Virus record (IMG/VR): IMGVR_UViG_3300028835_000118
Location: 1 to 60,441 of that record
DNA from: a virus
Direction: 5' to 3' (one strand)
DNA: 60,441 nucleotides
The translations under genes were made by a program, and so were the position numbers. Shown here in pieces: positions 32,514 to 42,346 of the stretch. A model generated the notes under the pieces. It was given only the letters and a program-made list of their open reading frames with translations, was not told where the DNA came from and made no database searches. Each line of letters opens with the position of its first letter. Within the stretch, counting starts at the first letter, position 1.

Positions 32514-32514
32514 A

Positions 32515-33444
32515 TTATGGACAGTTTACTAAATTAGTTATTACTCCGTTAGCATCCACCGTCATTTGTTTTTGACCTGATGGTGGATTTATTGTGTAGT
32601 CACCTGCAGCTAATTTTGTTACCCCACTAGAATCAGTAAAGGCAAACTCAAATATAGCAGGCTCACCTGCTGTACCTCCTCTGTTTGGTGCAGCATAAAA
32701 TATATCTTCGGTAACAGCACAATTTTCTCCTTCCACTCCTAGAGGTGTAGAAGTTAATGGTTCGGGACAAGCAATTTCAATATCCCATGCTGTACTACAA
32801 AAACCTACTATCTGTACTAGACATTCGGTAGCAGTATTACTTGGTCTTGGTATTACCATTGTACAATAACCCGGAGGACCTGCTGTTAAATTTACATCTG
32901 TTCCTGTACCGGTAACAACTCCTGAGTTTCCTACTAAATCAAAAACCAATGTGCTAGGATTAAATTCATATTCATCTAAATTGGTATATCCTCCTGCATT
33001 TAATGTAACTGCAACTCCGGGGGTACAATCACTACCTGAGTTTCCAAGCACCACATAATTTCCGGGTGTGGCAGATGCTAAATATCCAAAGTTAGGACTT
33101 GTCACTTCATTGTAAGTAACTCCATCAAATATAGCTCTAAGACCATCAGGGACGCTTTGAGGGTCAAAGTATATTAACATTGCTCCTAAATCCTCACCTG
33201 TAGAATAAGTTACGTCATAAATCCCTGTACCTCCTGAAGCTGATATGGTGGTTGTACATGGTGCTACACAACTTGGACACGAAGCTGCTGCTTGTAAAAG
33301 GCAATTAAATTGATATCTAACAGTTGTACCATCAGAATACCATCCATCTGCTGCACATATCGTTAAATCAATATCGGTATATACTGCAGTTGCTGTCGCT
33401 AATGTTGGTCCGTCTATATAATAATTTCCTAAAGTTGCTGCCAT
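32515..33444 (-). CDS. Fibre/adhesin-like structural protein, 309 aa
   Basis: Cysteine-, glycine- and threonine-rich (QAAASCPSCVAPCTTT near 55-70), with repeating beta-structure segments, resembling the C-terminal repeats of the 1832-aa protein. Disulfides or metal knots would help only outside the cell. Likely part of the tail nozzle or a side fibre. Confidence 0.6.
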   Translation of the reverse strand: MAATLGNYYIDGPTLATATAVYTDIDLTICAADGWYSDGTTVRYQFNCLLQAAASCPSCVAPCTTTISASGGTGIYDVTYSTGEDLGAMLIYFDPQSVPDGLRAIFDGVTYNEVTSPNFGYLASATPGNYVVLGNSGSDCTPGVAVTLNAGGYTNLDEYEFNPSTLVFDLVGNSGVVTGTGTDVNLTAGPPGYCTMVIPRPSNTATECLVQIVGFCSTAWDIEIACPEPLTSTPLGVEGENCAVTEDIFYAAPNRGGTAGEPAIFEFAFTDSSGVTKLAAGDYTINPPSGQKQMTVDANGVITNLVNCP

Positions 33445-33454
33445 ATCTTAATTT

Positions 33455-36400
33455 TTAACTTGAACATCCACATCCATACCATGTTACACTAAAGTTGATT
33501 TGAGGTACGGTGTATGATTTAACACATCTAATAGCTACCTCTGTTGGTAGTAATGTAACTGTTTGTACTAGGTCACTACAATCTGTATATGTAAAGGTTG
33601 CACTTTCTAATCCTACATTTTCAATAGTATACTCGTCACATGCACACTCTGCTACGATAGTATTTAAAACTGCAGTTTGCCCTATGTTAGACGATTGTAT
33701 TACCTCAAAGGTACATGCACCAAATCCTTGTAAAGTTACAATATCTCCTATCATTACTACTCCATCTTGCTGTATATATTCTGTTACCACAGGACCTGTA
33801 GCGTTAGGTAGTAAACATCTTTCTACTTCCCAAGTAAGAATACATCCACAATCCATCTCTGCAGTTACATTAGTTAAACTTAACTGTCTTGCACAAATTT
33901 GAATGGTACTTCCTTCGGTTAGCTCTCCTGATTGAGAGGTGCTACTACAATCTATATAAGTATAGGTACCACCACCGACTCCACCTGTTAAAGTGTAAGT
34001 GCTACATACTTCATTACAATCAGTAATTGTCGGAAGGATAGTGCTAACTACTGCATTGGACGCATTCACCGTTTCAGCACCAACTACATACACACAATTT
34101 GGGTCTGAAGTAATTTGAATAAATGTACCTGAAGTAACCCCCGATGTTGGTGGAATTACTACTTCTGTTCGCTGACCACTTGCAGGAGTTGCTTCTGCAT
34201 CTATACATAATGCAGCAAATCTATTTGCATCCGGCACAGGTTCTCCATCACAATCACAACAAGCTTCAAATGCCGAAACATTAGAGTAGCATAAGTCTAC
34301 ATTGGTTGGTTTTCTGTAATCCCATATTAAATAAAGTTTATTATCTGTAGTCGCAGGCATAGTAAATAAAGCCTCATAGGTGTTAGGTCCACCCACAATA
34401 GGAGTAGCATCTAAGGTGCTTGGATTTGCTAGTAATGCAGCTACAGAAGCTTGACTATTAGTGTACACCGTATTGGTTCTTAGATATTTAAACTTATTTA
34501 CTAGAGGGTTGAAAATAAAATCATCACCATCAGGAATAATTTTATTACTAAGAATCCTAATAGTAGCTCCATTTGCAGGTACTAAGTTTCCTCCTTGTGG
34601 AGCTTGAGTTTGTGAAAACTGAGATACAATTAAACCTGTACCTCCACCAAACACAACTTGCTCTGACTGTAACGCACTTACAAATACACCATCGGTCCAT
34701 CTATATTCATCATGAATTAATTGACCGGCTTCATTGTTTGAGGTAACAGCTACTTGAATAATATCTATTAATGGAGCGTCAGGACAAGTTACTGTAAACT
34801 CAATAGTAACATTATCGTTAGTCATCAGCACAGCTCCAAATTGTAAAAACAATTCCTCTTCCGACACCACATCTTTGTCGAAGTTAAAACTAAATGCTCC
34901 ATCTGCATTTAAGACATCATTAATAACATTAACACCATTATAAACTCCTAATATTGGAATTGGAGTTCCATCATAACCTGTCACAAAGACAGTTACATCT
35001 ACCGGTCCTACTAATGCACCAAGGTTATATATATATTGTTGGTCATTTTCTCCTGTCCAAAGTATAGTTTGAGTTAATCCACACTCAATAATCTCAGGCT
35101 CTCGAGGTTGAAGTCTATCAGAACGAGTTAAAACATATTCATTCATATAAGGGTCATAACCTCCAAACTTAAAAGTATTAAAACTTTCAATAAAATAATC
35201 TCTGAAGAAAGACCTCATCCCTGTCTCCGATATTATGAGTAGCTGCTCATTTTGTGCTGCACTACCTTTAAGCTGAAGTACAGCTCCACGCTTGGCATCA
35301 GTAAAGAACTTATCTGAACCCCATTGAACATAACTTTCAGGGTTATTACTATTTCCATAGTCTTCTACTCTTGCTATCTGAGTTCCCAATACTTCAGGTA
35401 CAGAAGCAATAGACCCACCACCTGCAGAATCCGAAAGTAAATTTTTCCCTGTTAATACATAAGAAATCTTATCTTCTTGTAAACATAATATATCAGTCTC
35501 TCTCCCGTCTAAAACTGTAATAGGACCATATTTGTCTTCAAGAGGTTTAAAGTTGAGTAACCCTAGATTAAACTGATTTAATCTATTTACATTAGTTTCA
35601 TCGTTTATTACTCCACTATATGTTATATCGGCAAATCGATGAGCTTCTTTATAGTCCTGTTCTGAGGTACTTGTTACCCTATTCCCAAGCTCTAAAGGTT
35701 TCCCAATTATAGAATCTTGAATTTTATAACTCTCTACTCCGTTACCAAATGTATAGCAATTAAAAAATAAACTATCAACTATTGCAGGTTGTGTAGGAGT
35801 TTGGTCTTGAATATTACCTGTATGAATTGCTGCCGGTAAAGGAGTGTCTGTAATTGTAACATTAGCAGGGTCTACAGGAGGAGTGCCTGCGCTAACTGCT
35901 GCCGAACCACAGTCTCCATAAACCACTTGTGTTGCTCCGGGATTTACTGTAACACTTTCTGTAACTCCTTGAACCGTATATTCTATTATTAAAGGACTAG
36001 GCTCTGCTGCGTCTACACTAATTTCAATAGAACACTCTTCACTAAAAATAGGATAGGTTTTACTAGACTCATACCATAAATCAGGCTGTGCATCTTGTGG
36101 GTCTGACTCGAAAATAATTAAAGTATTAGTTCTAATAATTGTTATTTCTACATCTAAGGTAGACCTTCTATTTCTGTTTCTTCCACACCCTTTGGTACCT
36201 GTCATAGCTAGAGTTTGCTGCCCTGAATAATCAGTATCAGCTCCATCGTATTCTAAAAATCTAATATAGTTAGTACCCAACGAACAACCAATATCTGTAG
36301 TAGTACGGACAAGTAATCCAAAAATAGTAATGTAGTCAAAACCACCTAATGCAGAATCATATGACCAAGTAGAAGGTGCGTCAGAAGTATCTGTCCTACA

Positions 36401-38953
36401 TTCAGCTTGGCTTGTTAAGCCAAATATATTATCCCCATCCCACCAATCTTTTACACTAGCATAGTCTTGAGAAGCTGTAGCTGTAGTTTCCCATATACAT
36501 TCTCTAAGTTCACACGCTTGTCCTGAACCTCCATTTCTTCTATTAAAATATTCTATTCGCATAGTGGAACCTGCAGGAATATCTATAGGTAAAAATGCCC
36601 AAGTTGTAGGGTCTAATGGGTCATAAGTTGCAGGGTCATAGTCAGGATTAGGAATGGTACAAACATTCATAAATACTCTAGGACACTCATCCCTATTTCC
36701 TCTACCATCTTGAGTGTCCGATATCACAGGATTATCTCCTAGCTCGGTTGCAATTTGGTTAGTGGAAATAAGCATATATGTTCCTTTAGGTACTACAGCT
36801 TGGTCTCCGGCTGAATCCACAGGGAAAGGGTTTATAAAGTCTGCCGGTTGAGCCTCTTTTTCTAATACAGTTACTTCTGTACATCTTAACTTTGGTCCAT
36901 TGGTATCAGCCTTTACAAATAATGTATCTCCGGCTTCTATCTTTTGCGAGTTTTCCCCTTCAAGCCTAAACCATGTTGCACCTAAAGCTTGGTCTCTAAA
37001 GAATAAATTTGTATAAATAATATCATAACCTTCTTTATCAGGCTTTATGCATAGCTTATAATATTTAGCATAAGCAGGTGGAAGCTGAGTAGTTGGTATT
37101 TCTACTCTAATTTTGTTTTGAGTTATAGACTTGTCGCAAGACACATACTGTGTATTGTTAGGACTCACTAGAGCTGTTGAAGCTCTAAGGTATTCATCTA
37201 AATATATAATACCAACCTCATAACCTCTGTTGCTTTTTAAGCTTGTAGCATTAGCCACCTTAGTGTACTCGGCTTCAGCTAATGCAATATTAAGATATTC
37301 ATAAGCTATGTTTGCCGGATTAGTAGTATCAACATACTGAGCAGCGTTGATTTGAATTAGTAAAGTGTCGGGATTACCCGGAGCATCTGTGGCTACCGAA
37401 AATGGTTCGTTAATACCTGTTATACCTGTCCCTGTTTTTTCGTAATTTGTATCTAATGTTAATTGCAAAGCACAATTAAACTCATCAGTTAATGAAGTGC
37501 CATCACATGCATCAGCAAAAACCGGCTCAAGTAACTGTATTGCCTCAGTAAATGCAGGGTCGGCAACTAAGTCTGCTAGAGAAGCATAGTCTTGTGTAAG
37601 GATATAAACAAATGTAAGTCCTATATTGCTATTAGTTTCTGTCAATGAATTACCCGTAGCTCCCCATGAGTCGTGTACTAAATCCATATCTATAGCAATA
37701 CTTGCACCTGCAACTAAATCTATACCGGTGAAGTCTATTTCTAGTACGGTGTCAATTATAGTTACTGCCGGTCCTGCCTCTATGGTATATGTTCCGGCAC
37801 TTTTGGATGATTCTAAAACTTGAAACTCTACAGCTTCACTTAATAATTCTGTAGTGTATTCTAATTTTATTGGGATGCCGTCAGCATCAACTAAATCATA
37901 ACCTTCAAAATAATTTCCATACATCAATCGATTTCCCATTAAGGTTTGAGCCTTTGCTTTTAATGGTACATTATCATAAAGTCTTAGAATTTCTGAGTCA
38001 GCTAGTATAGTAAAAATTTTACTATTACTAAAAGTATATAGCTCCTCACTATTATCAGGTATACCTAGGTCTGCCTTATCAAGTTTTTCAATAACTTTTA
38101 TTGTACCTGTATTCATATCTTTGAATAACAAGTCTATTGCTACCACTAATTCTCCACCTGAGTTATAAGTTATCTCAGCAATGTTAGTGGTATTCAACAT
38201 TCCTTCGTTCAAATACGTTGCCGTAGAAAAAGAAAAAGGACCGGGTATAAAAGATGGAGGTGAAAAAGGTGATGTTGCAGAATACTCATTGTCTGCGTAC
38301 TTATATCTATATCCAAAACAAACAAATCTATCTTCTAAATAATTATTCTGTCCTCCGGATGTTGGTACAATTGATGGTGCTGTATAAGGGGGACGCTTAA
38401 TTACTAATAAAGCTTCTGCAGTAAATTGGTCTACAAAGCTTCCGTTAGGATTAGCGTAGTTTCTTTCTATATTAATAAACCTAGGAGGGTTATTGTTGTC
38501 GGTAAAAAATAAAAGGTTATCTACCCAATCTACTCCTAAAGCTAAATACTCAGGGTCAAAATTTAAAGTAGTGTTTACACCTCCTCCATCATCAATACTA
38601 ATCACATGATAAACTAAAGTTTGAGTGTTAGTATTAAATGATACTATCATATCACATTTACCTGTTGCGCCTTGTGTATACGATGGGTCATGAACAAACC
38701 AAAACATTGTTTCTTGTTCTCCCAAAGCATAAGCTCCAATACAGATAGCGTCTGCTGACAGAGCTACTCCATCATAATTAAGGGTAGTTAATTGCTCATT
38801 ACCTTTGGAGTTTTCAACTGCACCAATTTCCGTAGTCTCAGTTGAACCCAAACGAACATTAACAGCATCAATATACTGCCCATTAGGTAAGAGTCTTTCG
38901 TCAAGACCCTTATTCATTTTTCCTGCTACAAAGTTTCTGCTTGTATTTGCCAT
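33455..38953 (-). CDS. Tail nozzle/muzzle-like protein, 1832 aa
   Basis: N-terminus (FVAGKMNKGLDERLLPNG..YIDAVNV) matches the start of T7 gp12/P22 gp10-type nozzle proteins, in which the segment clasps neighbours. The body is long and strand-rich. From about residue 1620 on, cysteine-rich modules recur with TYTYIDCS, ICARQ, CDEYTIENVGL and TYTDCS: at least three repeats of about 80-90 residues. These look like a receptor-facing adhesin appended to a nozzle. Follows the two ring-protein genes in the expected order. Confidence 0.75.
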   Translation of the reverse strand: MANTSRNFVAGKMNKGLDERLLPNGQYIDAVNVRLGSTETTEIGAVENSKGNEQLTTLNYDGVALSADAICIGAYALGEQETMFWFVHDPSYTQGATGKCDMIVSFNTNTQTLVYHVISIDDGGGVNTTLNFDPEYLALGVDWVDNLLFFTDNNNPPRFINIERNYANPNGSFVDQFTAEALLVIKRPPYTAPSIVPTSGGQNNYLEDRFVCFGYRYKYADNEYSATSPFSPPSFIPGPFSFSTATYLNEGMLNTTNIAEITYNSGGELVVAIDLLFKDMNTGTIKVIEKLDKADLGIPDNSEELYTFSNSKIFTILADSEILRLYDNVPLKAKAQTLMGNRLMYGNYFEGYDLVDADGIPIKLEYTTELLSEAVEFQVLESSKSAGTYTIEAGPAVTIIDTVLEIDFTGIDLVAGASIAIDMDLVHDSWGATGNSLTETNSNIGLTFVYILTQDYASLADLVADPAFTEAIQLLEPVFADACDGTSLTDEFNCALQLTLDTNYEKTGTGITGINEPFSVATDAPGNPDTLLIQINAAQYVDTTNPANIAYEYLNIALAEAEYTKVANATSLKSNRGYEVGIIYLDEYLRASTALVSPNNTQYVSCDKSITQNKIRVEIPTTQLPPAYAKYYKLCIKPDKEGYDIIYTNLFFRDQALGATWFRLEGENSQKIEAGDTLFVKADTNGPKLRCTEVTVLEKEAQPADFINPFPVDSAGDQAVVPKGTYMLISTNQIATELGDNPVISDTQDGRGNRDECPRVFMNVCTIPNPDYDPATYDPLDPTTWAFLPIDIPAGSTMRIEYFNRRNGGSGQACELRECIWETTATASQDYASVKDWWDGDNIFGLTSQAECRTDTSDAPSTWSYDSALGGFDYITIFGLLVRTTTDIGCSLGTNYIRFLEYDGADTDYSGQQTLAMTGTKGCGRNRNRRSTLDVEITIIRTNTLIIFESDPQDAQPDLWYESSKTYPIFSEECSIEISVDAAEPSPLIIEYTVQGVTESVTVNPGATQVVYGDCGSAAVSAGTPPVDPANVTITDTPLPAAIHTGNIQDQTPTQPAIVDSLFFNCYTFGNGVESYKIQDSIIGKPLELGNRVTSTSEQDYKEAHRFADITYSGVINDETNVNRLNQFNLGLLNFKPLEDKYGPITVLDGRETDILCLQEDKISYVLTGKNLLSDSAGGGSIASVPEVLGTQIARVEDYGNSNNPESYVQWGSDKFFTDAKRGAVLQLKGSAAQNEQLLIISETGMRSFFRDYFIESFNTFKFGGYDPYMNEYVLTRSDRLQPREPEIIECGLTQTILWTGENDQQYIYNLGALVGPVDVTVFVTGYDGTPIPILGVYNGVNVINDVLNADGAFSFNFDKDVVSEEELFLQFGAVLMTNDNVTIEFTVTCPDAPLIDIIQVAVTSNNEAGQLIHDEYRWTDGVFVSALQSEQVVFGGGTGLIVSQFSQTQAPQGGNLVPANGATIRILSNKIIPDGDDFIFNPLVNKFKYLRTNTVYTNSQASVAALLANPSTLDATPIVGGPNTYEALFTMPATTDNKLYLIWDYRKPTNVDLCYSNVSAFEACCDCDGEPVPDANRFAALCIDAEATPASGQRTEVVIPPTSGVTSGTFIQITSDPNCVYVVGAETVNASNAVVSTILPTITDCNEVCSTYTLTGGVGGGTYTYIDCSSTSQSGELTEGSTIQICARQLSLTNVTAEMDCGCILTWEVERCLLPNATGPVVTEYIQQDGVVMIGDIVTLQGFGACTFEVIQSSNIGQTAVLNTIVAECACDEYTIENVGLESATFTYTDCSDLVQTVTLLPTEVAIRCVKSYTVPQINFSVTWYGCGCSS

Positions 38954-38954
38954 A

Positions 38955-39878
38955 CTATTTTATCCATTTATCTCTACCTCTAAGATTCATTAACAATCTT
39001 CCCGGGTGTATATTGCTTATTCTAATTTTTGCGTTGCGTAGCAATGAAGCTTTCTTTTTTCTTACTCTATTAACTATGTACTCTTGCACACCAACCTTTG
39101 AACTTAGAATAGCATATTCGATATATGCATAAATATAATCTTCAAATAATTTATTTACCGTAACCAATGAGTCGTCACCATTCTCCATACCATCTGATAC
39201 ATATTCTAAGATACATTTTTCGTTAGCCATACCGGAGCTAAAATTAATTACTCCCCCTTTTCTATCAATAGAAAAAGTCGGGTTAGCATTTGCTGTCTCG
39301 GTGTTTAACCCAAACCTTGCTCCAATTGCATAATCAAAATACCAATACCCATCACAACACCAACCTTCATAGCCATAGAAAATACTATTTTTATTTAAGT
39401 AAATGCTTTTTAATCCTGACGTAATTCTTTCATAATCTAAATCTGAATACTGAGGCTTCAATACATTTCCATCTTGGTCGAATAAAATTCTACAATCGTG
39501 GTCTTGAAGATAGGCATCACTATAATTTGTCTGTATGTTTTCTACTAATGGATATAATAATCCATCTCTAAATACTTGTATTCTCACCCAATTAACATAG
39601 TCAGGTGGTAGTACAAATCTTAATGTGTTACACACATCAAGTTCTAAAATTTTAATTTCTTTGAATGCATCATAATTTAATTCTTGTATCCCTCGTTTTG
39701 CATGGAATAAAATTCTGTATCTTTCTTCGTTGTTAACCAATGAATGATTTCCTGCGTACATTAACTGAAAGTTAGTAACTATGTCTTCTAAACTGACATA
39801 TTGATATGACCCCCAATTAGCATTCTCAGGTGGATTACCTCCGTTTTCATAATATTGATAAGCTGATATATAAGTCAT
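38955..39878 (-). CDS. Ring/adaptor protein, 307 aa
   Basis: Begins MTYISAYQYYENGGNPPE; the middle has RILFHAKRGIQELNYDAF and LDVCNTLRFVLPPDYVNWVRI, a pattern seen in phage tail ring proteins that sit between portal and nozzle. Position immediately before the nozzle gene supports this. Confidence 0.65.
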   Translation of the reverse strand: MTYISAYQYYENGGNPPENANWGSYQYVSLEDIVTNFQLMYAGNHSLVNNEERYRILFHAKRGIQELNYDAFKEIKILELDVCNTLRFVLPPDYVNWVRIQVFRDGLLYPLVENIQTNYSDAYLQDHDCRILFDQDGNVLKPQYSDLDYERITSGLKSIYLNKNSIFYGYEGWCCDGYWYFDYAIGARFGLNTETANANPTFSIDRKGGVINFSSGMANEKCILEYVSDGMENGDDSLVTVNKLFEDYIYAYIEYAILSSKVGVQEYIVNRVRKKKASLLRNAKIRISNIHPGRLLMNLRGRDKWIK

Positions 39879-39884
39879 AGTCTA

Positions 39885-40844
39885 CTATTTTTCTTCTTGA
39901 TTTTCTAATTGGTCTAATTGTGTTCCAAACTGAACAGCCGTTACTTCCCTAATCGACATACCTGCAAACTGTAATATCTTCATCACTAATGCATACTCAT
40001 CATCTATCGGTAATTCAAAATCCTGATACGATGGATTCGATTGATTGAATACAGGTTCTCCTCCGGTCAAAGTAGTATAAGTCCATTGTGGGTCTCTAGG
40101 ATATCTAATGTATTGACATTGCACTCCTCCCACTTCATTAATACTATTTGGGAATACCGTTAGTAAAGATTCTTGTTGTGTATATGCAGGATATAAATTG
40201 TTTGGAGTAGTAAGTAAAGACCTGTTAAGTAAAGTGATTTTACTATGAGTAACTTTTTCTGCTTCTGCAACTACACTTGCATCATAAACTAGATAAGACT
40301 CAGCAAGATTTAAAAATATATCTGCCGGATTTCCGAAAGCATCTACTAAAGTTAAAGTAGTAGCCGTCACTACTGAAACAAATGCTGTTTGGTTAGTTGT
40401 GGTATTTGCAACTATATCACCCACCTCAACACCATCAGCTACGAATGTTGCTCCTCCATCTACCAAATCATTAACTTGAACTAAGGTGTTTGTGCCTGAT
40501 GCCAATATCGTAGGGTATACAAGAACTTTATTAAGCAAATAGTAATCACTATTTGTTGTGGCTAAACTTGGAGTAAAGAATGTATTATTATAACTATGTA
40601 ATAAAAAATCAGTTACTGAAAACAAATCTATAACTTCTTCATATCCCTTTTTAATATCTGCATATCCGGTACCGGATTGCCTTGCATTTTCTTTAATGAC
40701 TTGATAGTTGTACTGATAAAAATAATCCTCAAAGATATCTAACTGAGCTTGTTTAGCATAAAGGTTAAAATCTTGTGGAGATATGTATCCATAATTATTT
40801 TTATTAAGTATAGCTAATACCGTGTTTCGGACTGAGTTTATCAT
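39885..40844 (-). CDS. Ring/adaptor protein, 319 aa
   Basis: Starts MINSVRNTVLAILNKNNYGYISPQDF, a typical head-to-tail connector pattern for these phages, followed by YAKQAQLDIFEDYF. Mixed helix/strand, no enzyme motif. First gene of a unit with its own promoter box at 40861-40868 after a terminator. Confidence 0.65.
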   Translation of the reverse strand: MINSVRNTVLAILNKNNYGYISPQDFNLYAKQAQLDIFEDYFYQYNYQVIKENARQSGTGYADIKKGYEEVIDLFSVTDFLLHSYNNTFFTPSLATTNSDYYLLNKVLVYPTILASGTNTLVQVNDLVDGGATFVADGVEVGDIVANTTTNQTAFVSVVTATTLTLVDAFGNPADIFLNLAESYLVYDASVVAEAEKVTHSKITLLNRSLLTTPNNLYPAYTQQESLLTVFPNSINEVGGVQCQYIRYPRDPQWTYTTLTGGEPVFNQSNPSYQDFELPIDDEYALVMKILQFAGMSIREVTAVQFGTQLDQLENQEEK

Positions 40845-40860
40845 CTATAAATCTTTTTTA

Positions 40861-40868
40861 CAAAGATA
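40861..40868 (-). promoter_or_regulatory. Promoter box for the ring/nozzle operon
   Basis: Minus-strand TATCTTTG, 16 nt before the ATG at 40844, immediately after the terminator of the preceding unit. Confidence 0.65.
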
Positions 40869-40871
40869 AAC

Positions 40872-40905
40872 AAAAAAAAAAGAGGACTATTTTTTTTAGC
40901 CCTCT
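40872..40905 (-). terminator. Terminator after the 80-aa gene
   Basis: On the minus strand AGAGGGCT (40905-40898) pairs with AGTCCTCT (40888-40881, one G-U) and runs into nine T (40880-40872). Confidence 0.85.
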
Positions 40906-40930
40906 CTTCATTTCTTTAACAAAACAATTG

Positions 40931-41173
40931 TTATGCAACTGTTGTTATTGCTTGACTTAAGGTTACGTCAATGGTTGAGTCAGTATACGATTGAGCCCAA
41001 ACAGCTACAAGTGCGTTTTCAACTGCAGTTTTATCTGCTGCTCCAAAACTTCCTGCTCCTGTAAGGTCAATTTGCTTGTCGTCATAATTTAGAGTTAAAG
41101 TTCCTCCACTTACACCAACATAGTTTACACTTCCTCCAAAAACATAATCTCCCATTTTTAAAAATTTATTCAT
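40931..41173 (-). CDS. Small virion-associated protein, 80 aa
   Basis: Glycine/threonine-rich beta strands (GGSVNYVGVSGGTLTLNYDD) then a C-terminal helix. Resembles its neighbour of 97 aa in layout (strand-rich front, helix at VWAQSY). Possibly a capsid decoration protein; not proven. Confidence 0.6.
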   Translation of the reverse strand: MNKFLKMGDYVFGGSVNYVGVSGGTLTLNYDDKQIDLTGAGSFGAADKTAVENALVAVWAQSYTDSTIDVTLSQAITTVA

Positions 41174-41185
41174 AGTTTCTAAGTT

Positions 41186-41479
41186 TTAAAAGGTGAATGT
41201 TACTGCGTTTACGTCTTCGCTTAATGCAGGTATCGTATACTTTACCTTGCTCCACTTTTGTTGTTGAGCTTGTTTAATAACACCGAACACTATATCTGCG
41301 TCTGCTTGTACTAATGCTACAAGCCCACCTGTTATAGTGATACTCGAACCGTTATTATAATCAATGATTACATCATCTGCTGCGTCAAGATAGCAAGATG
41401 CAACATTGGTTAATGAAATAAGTCCTGAGGTTTGTACTCCAAGACCATCCGTTGTGGTTATTTCTCCATACTTGTTCAT
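41186..41479 (-). CDS. Small virion-associated protein, 97 aa
   Basis: N-terminal strands (LISLTNVASCYLDAADDVIIDY) and a glycine segment then a helix (IVFGVIKQAQQQKWS). Similar in plan to the 80-aa neighbour, possibly diverged paralogues. Between capsid-region genes; a decoration role is plausible. Confidence 0.6.
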   Translation of the reverse strand: MNKYGEITTTDGLGVQTSGLISLTNVASCYLDAADDVIIDYNNGSSITITGGLVALVQADADIVFGVIKQAQQQKWSKVKYTIPALSEDVNAVTFTF

Positions 41480-41509
41480 AATAAAAAAATTTATGAGGTT
41501 AATAAAGTA

Positions 41510-41517
41510 TAAAGATA
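41510..41517 (-). promoter_or_regulatory. Weak promoter-like box TATCTTTA
   Basis: Minus strand TATCTTTA, differing from TAnnTTTG in the last base, 30 nt before the ATG at 41479. Confidence 0.4.
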
Positions 41518-41523
41518 CAAAAT

Positions 41524-42270
41524 TTAATCAAGCAATTTTTCCAAGTATTCTAACTTCTCCACTCCCTCATCAGTCTTGAAATAAGCCGACATTACACGCA
41601 AAGGTTCTTCGCCAAAAGGAATAGTTAAAAGCCTCTTTTTATTAGAAGGAAGATTAAAGTATACATCTTTCTTTTTATTTCTGTATGTTATTAATCTTTC
41701 TTCAAAGAACTTTTGTATAGTAGAATGAAGTTTCAATGCAGGGTCATCAATAGCTTGTAAAAATTCTGCAGGATAATTGCGAGCATATACTAACATATCT
41801 CTTTTCAATTCAGCCGTTGACATCTTATTGACATCACCTTGAAGTAATACCCTACCTACACTTTCCATTACATCTACCGTCATTTGTTTAGCTGCAATTA
41901 AAGCATCTACTTCTACATTCATCTCTGCAACCTCTTGAGCTGCATCTCTCGCTGTGTCTACCTCTTCAAACTTTTTACCATTTAAAGGGTGATAGGCTAA
42001 GAATTTCTGTAATGCTTGGTTTTCTTTTCTAACTGTTAGTAATCCTGATTCAAAAATAATTGGTCTTACAATAGCGTTGCCATCTTGCTCATCTTTAAAA
42101 GGACTCGGTTGATTAGTTGCGTATCTGATTTCTCTATTCTCCCCTGTATCTTCATCAAAATAAAGTAAGGGTCTACGCTTGGAGCTTTTGGAAGGAAGCA
42201 TAAAGCTCAATGGAGCTGCTCCTCTTTTGAGTCTATAGACTCTGTTTTTTAATTCTTTTTTTTCTTTCAT
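41524..42270 (-). CDS. Head-associated protein, 248 aa
   Basis: Basic N-terminus (KKELKNRVYRLKRG), then a charged helical protein. Conserved-looking segment RRPLLYFDEDTGENREIRYA near 34-53. No enzyme motif. Lies just after the major capsid gene and its terminator, so it is probably a minor head or head-completion protein. Confidence 0.6.
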   Translation of the reverse strand: MKEKKELKNRVYRLKRGAAPLSFMLPSKSSKRRPLLYFDEDTGENREIRYATNQPSPFKDEQDGNAIVRPIIFESGLLTVRKENQALQKFLAYHPLNGKKFEEVDTARDAAQEVAEMNVEVDALIAAKQMTVDVMESVGRVLLQGDVNKMSTAELKRDMLVYARNYPAEFLQAIDDPALKLHSTIQKFFEERLITYRNKKKDVYFNLPSNKKRLLTIPFGEEPLRVMSAYFKTDEGVEKLEYLEKLLD

Positions 42271-42300
42271 TTCAGTAAAATTTAATTCAATTAATAAATA

Positions 42301-42327
42301 AAAAGATAGGGGTGCCCGAAGGCACCC
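42301..42327 (-). terminator. cUUCGg-capped terminator after the capsid gene
   Basis: Minus strand: GGGTGCC TTCG GGCACCC with a C-G closing pair, the very stable UUCG tetraloop, followed by CTATCTTTTTATTT. It lies 20 nt after the capsid stop and would let capsid mRNA exceed that of downstream genes. TATCTTTT within the T tract could also serve as a -7 box. Confidence 0.85.
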
Positions 42328-42346
42328 TTATCAATATATATAGGTA

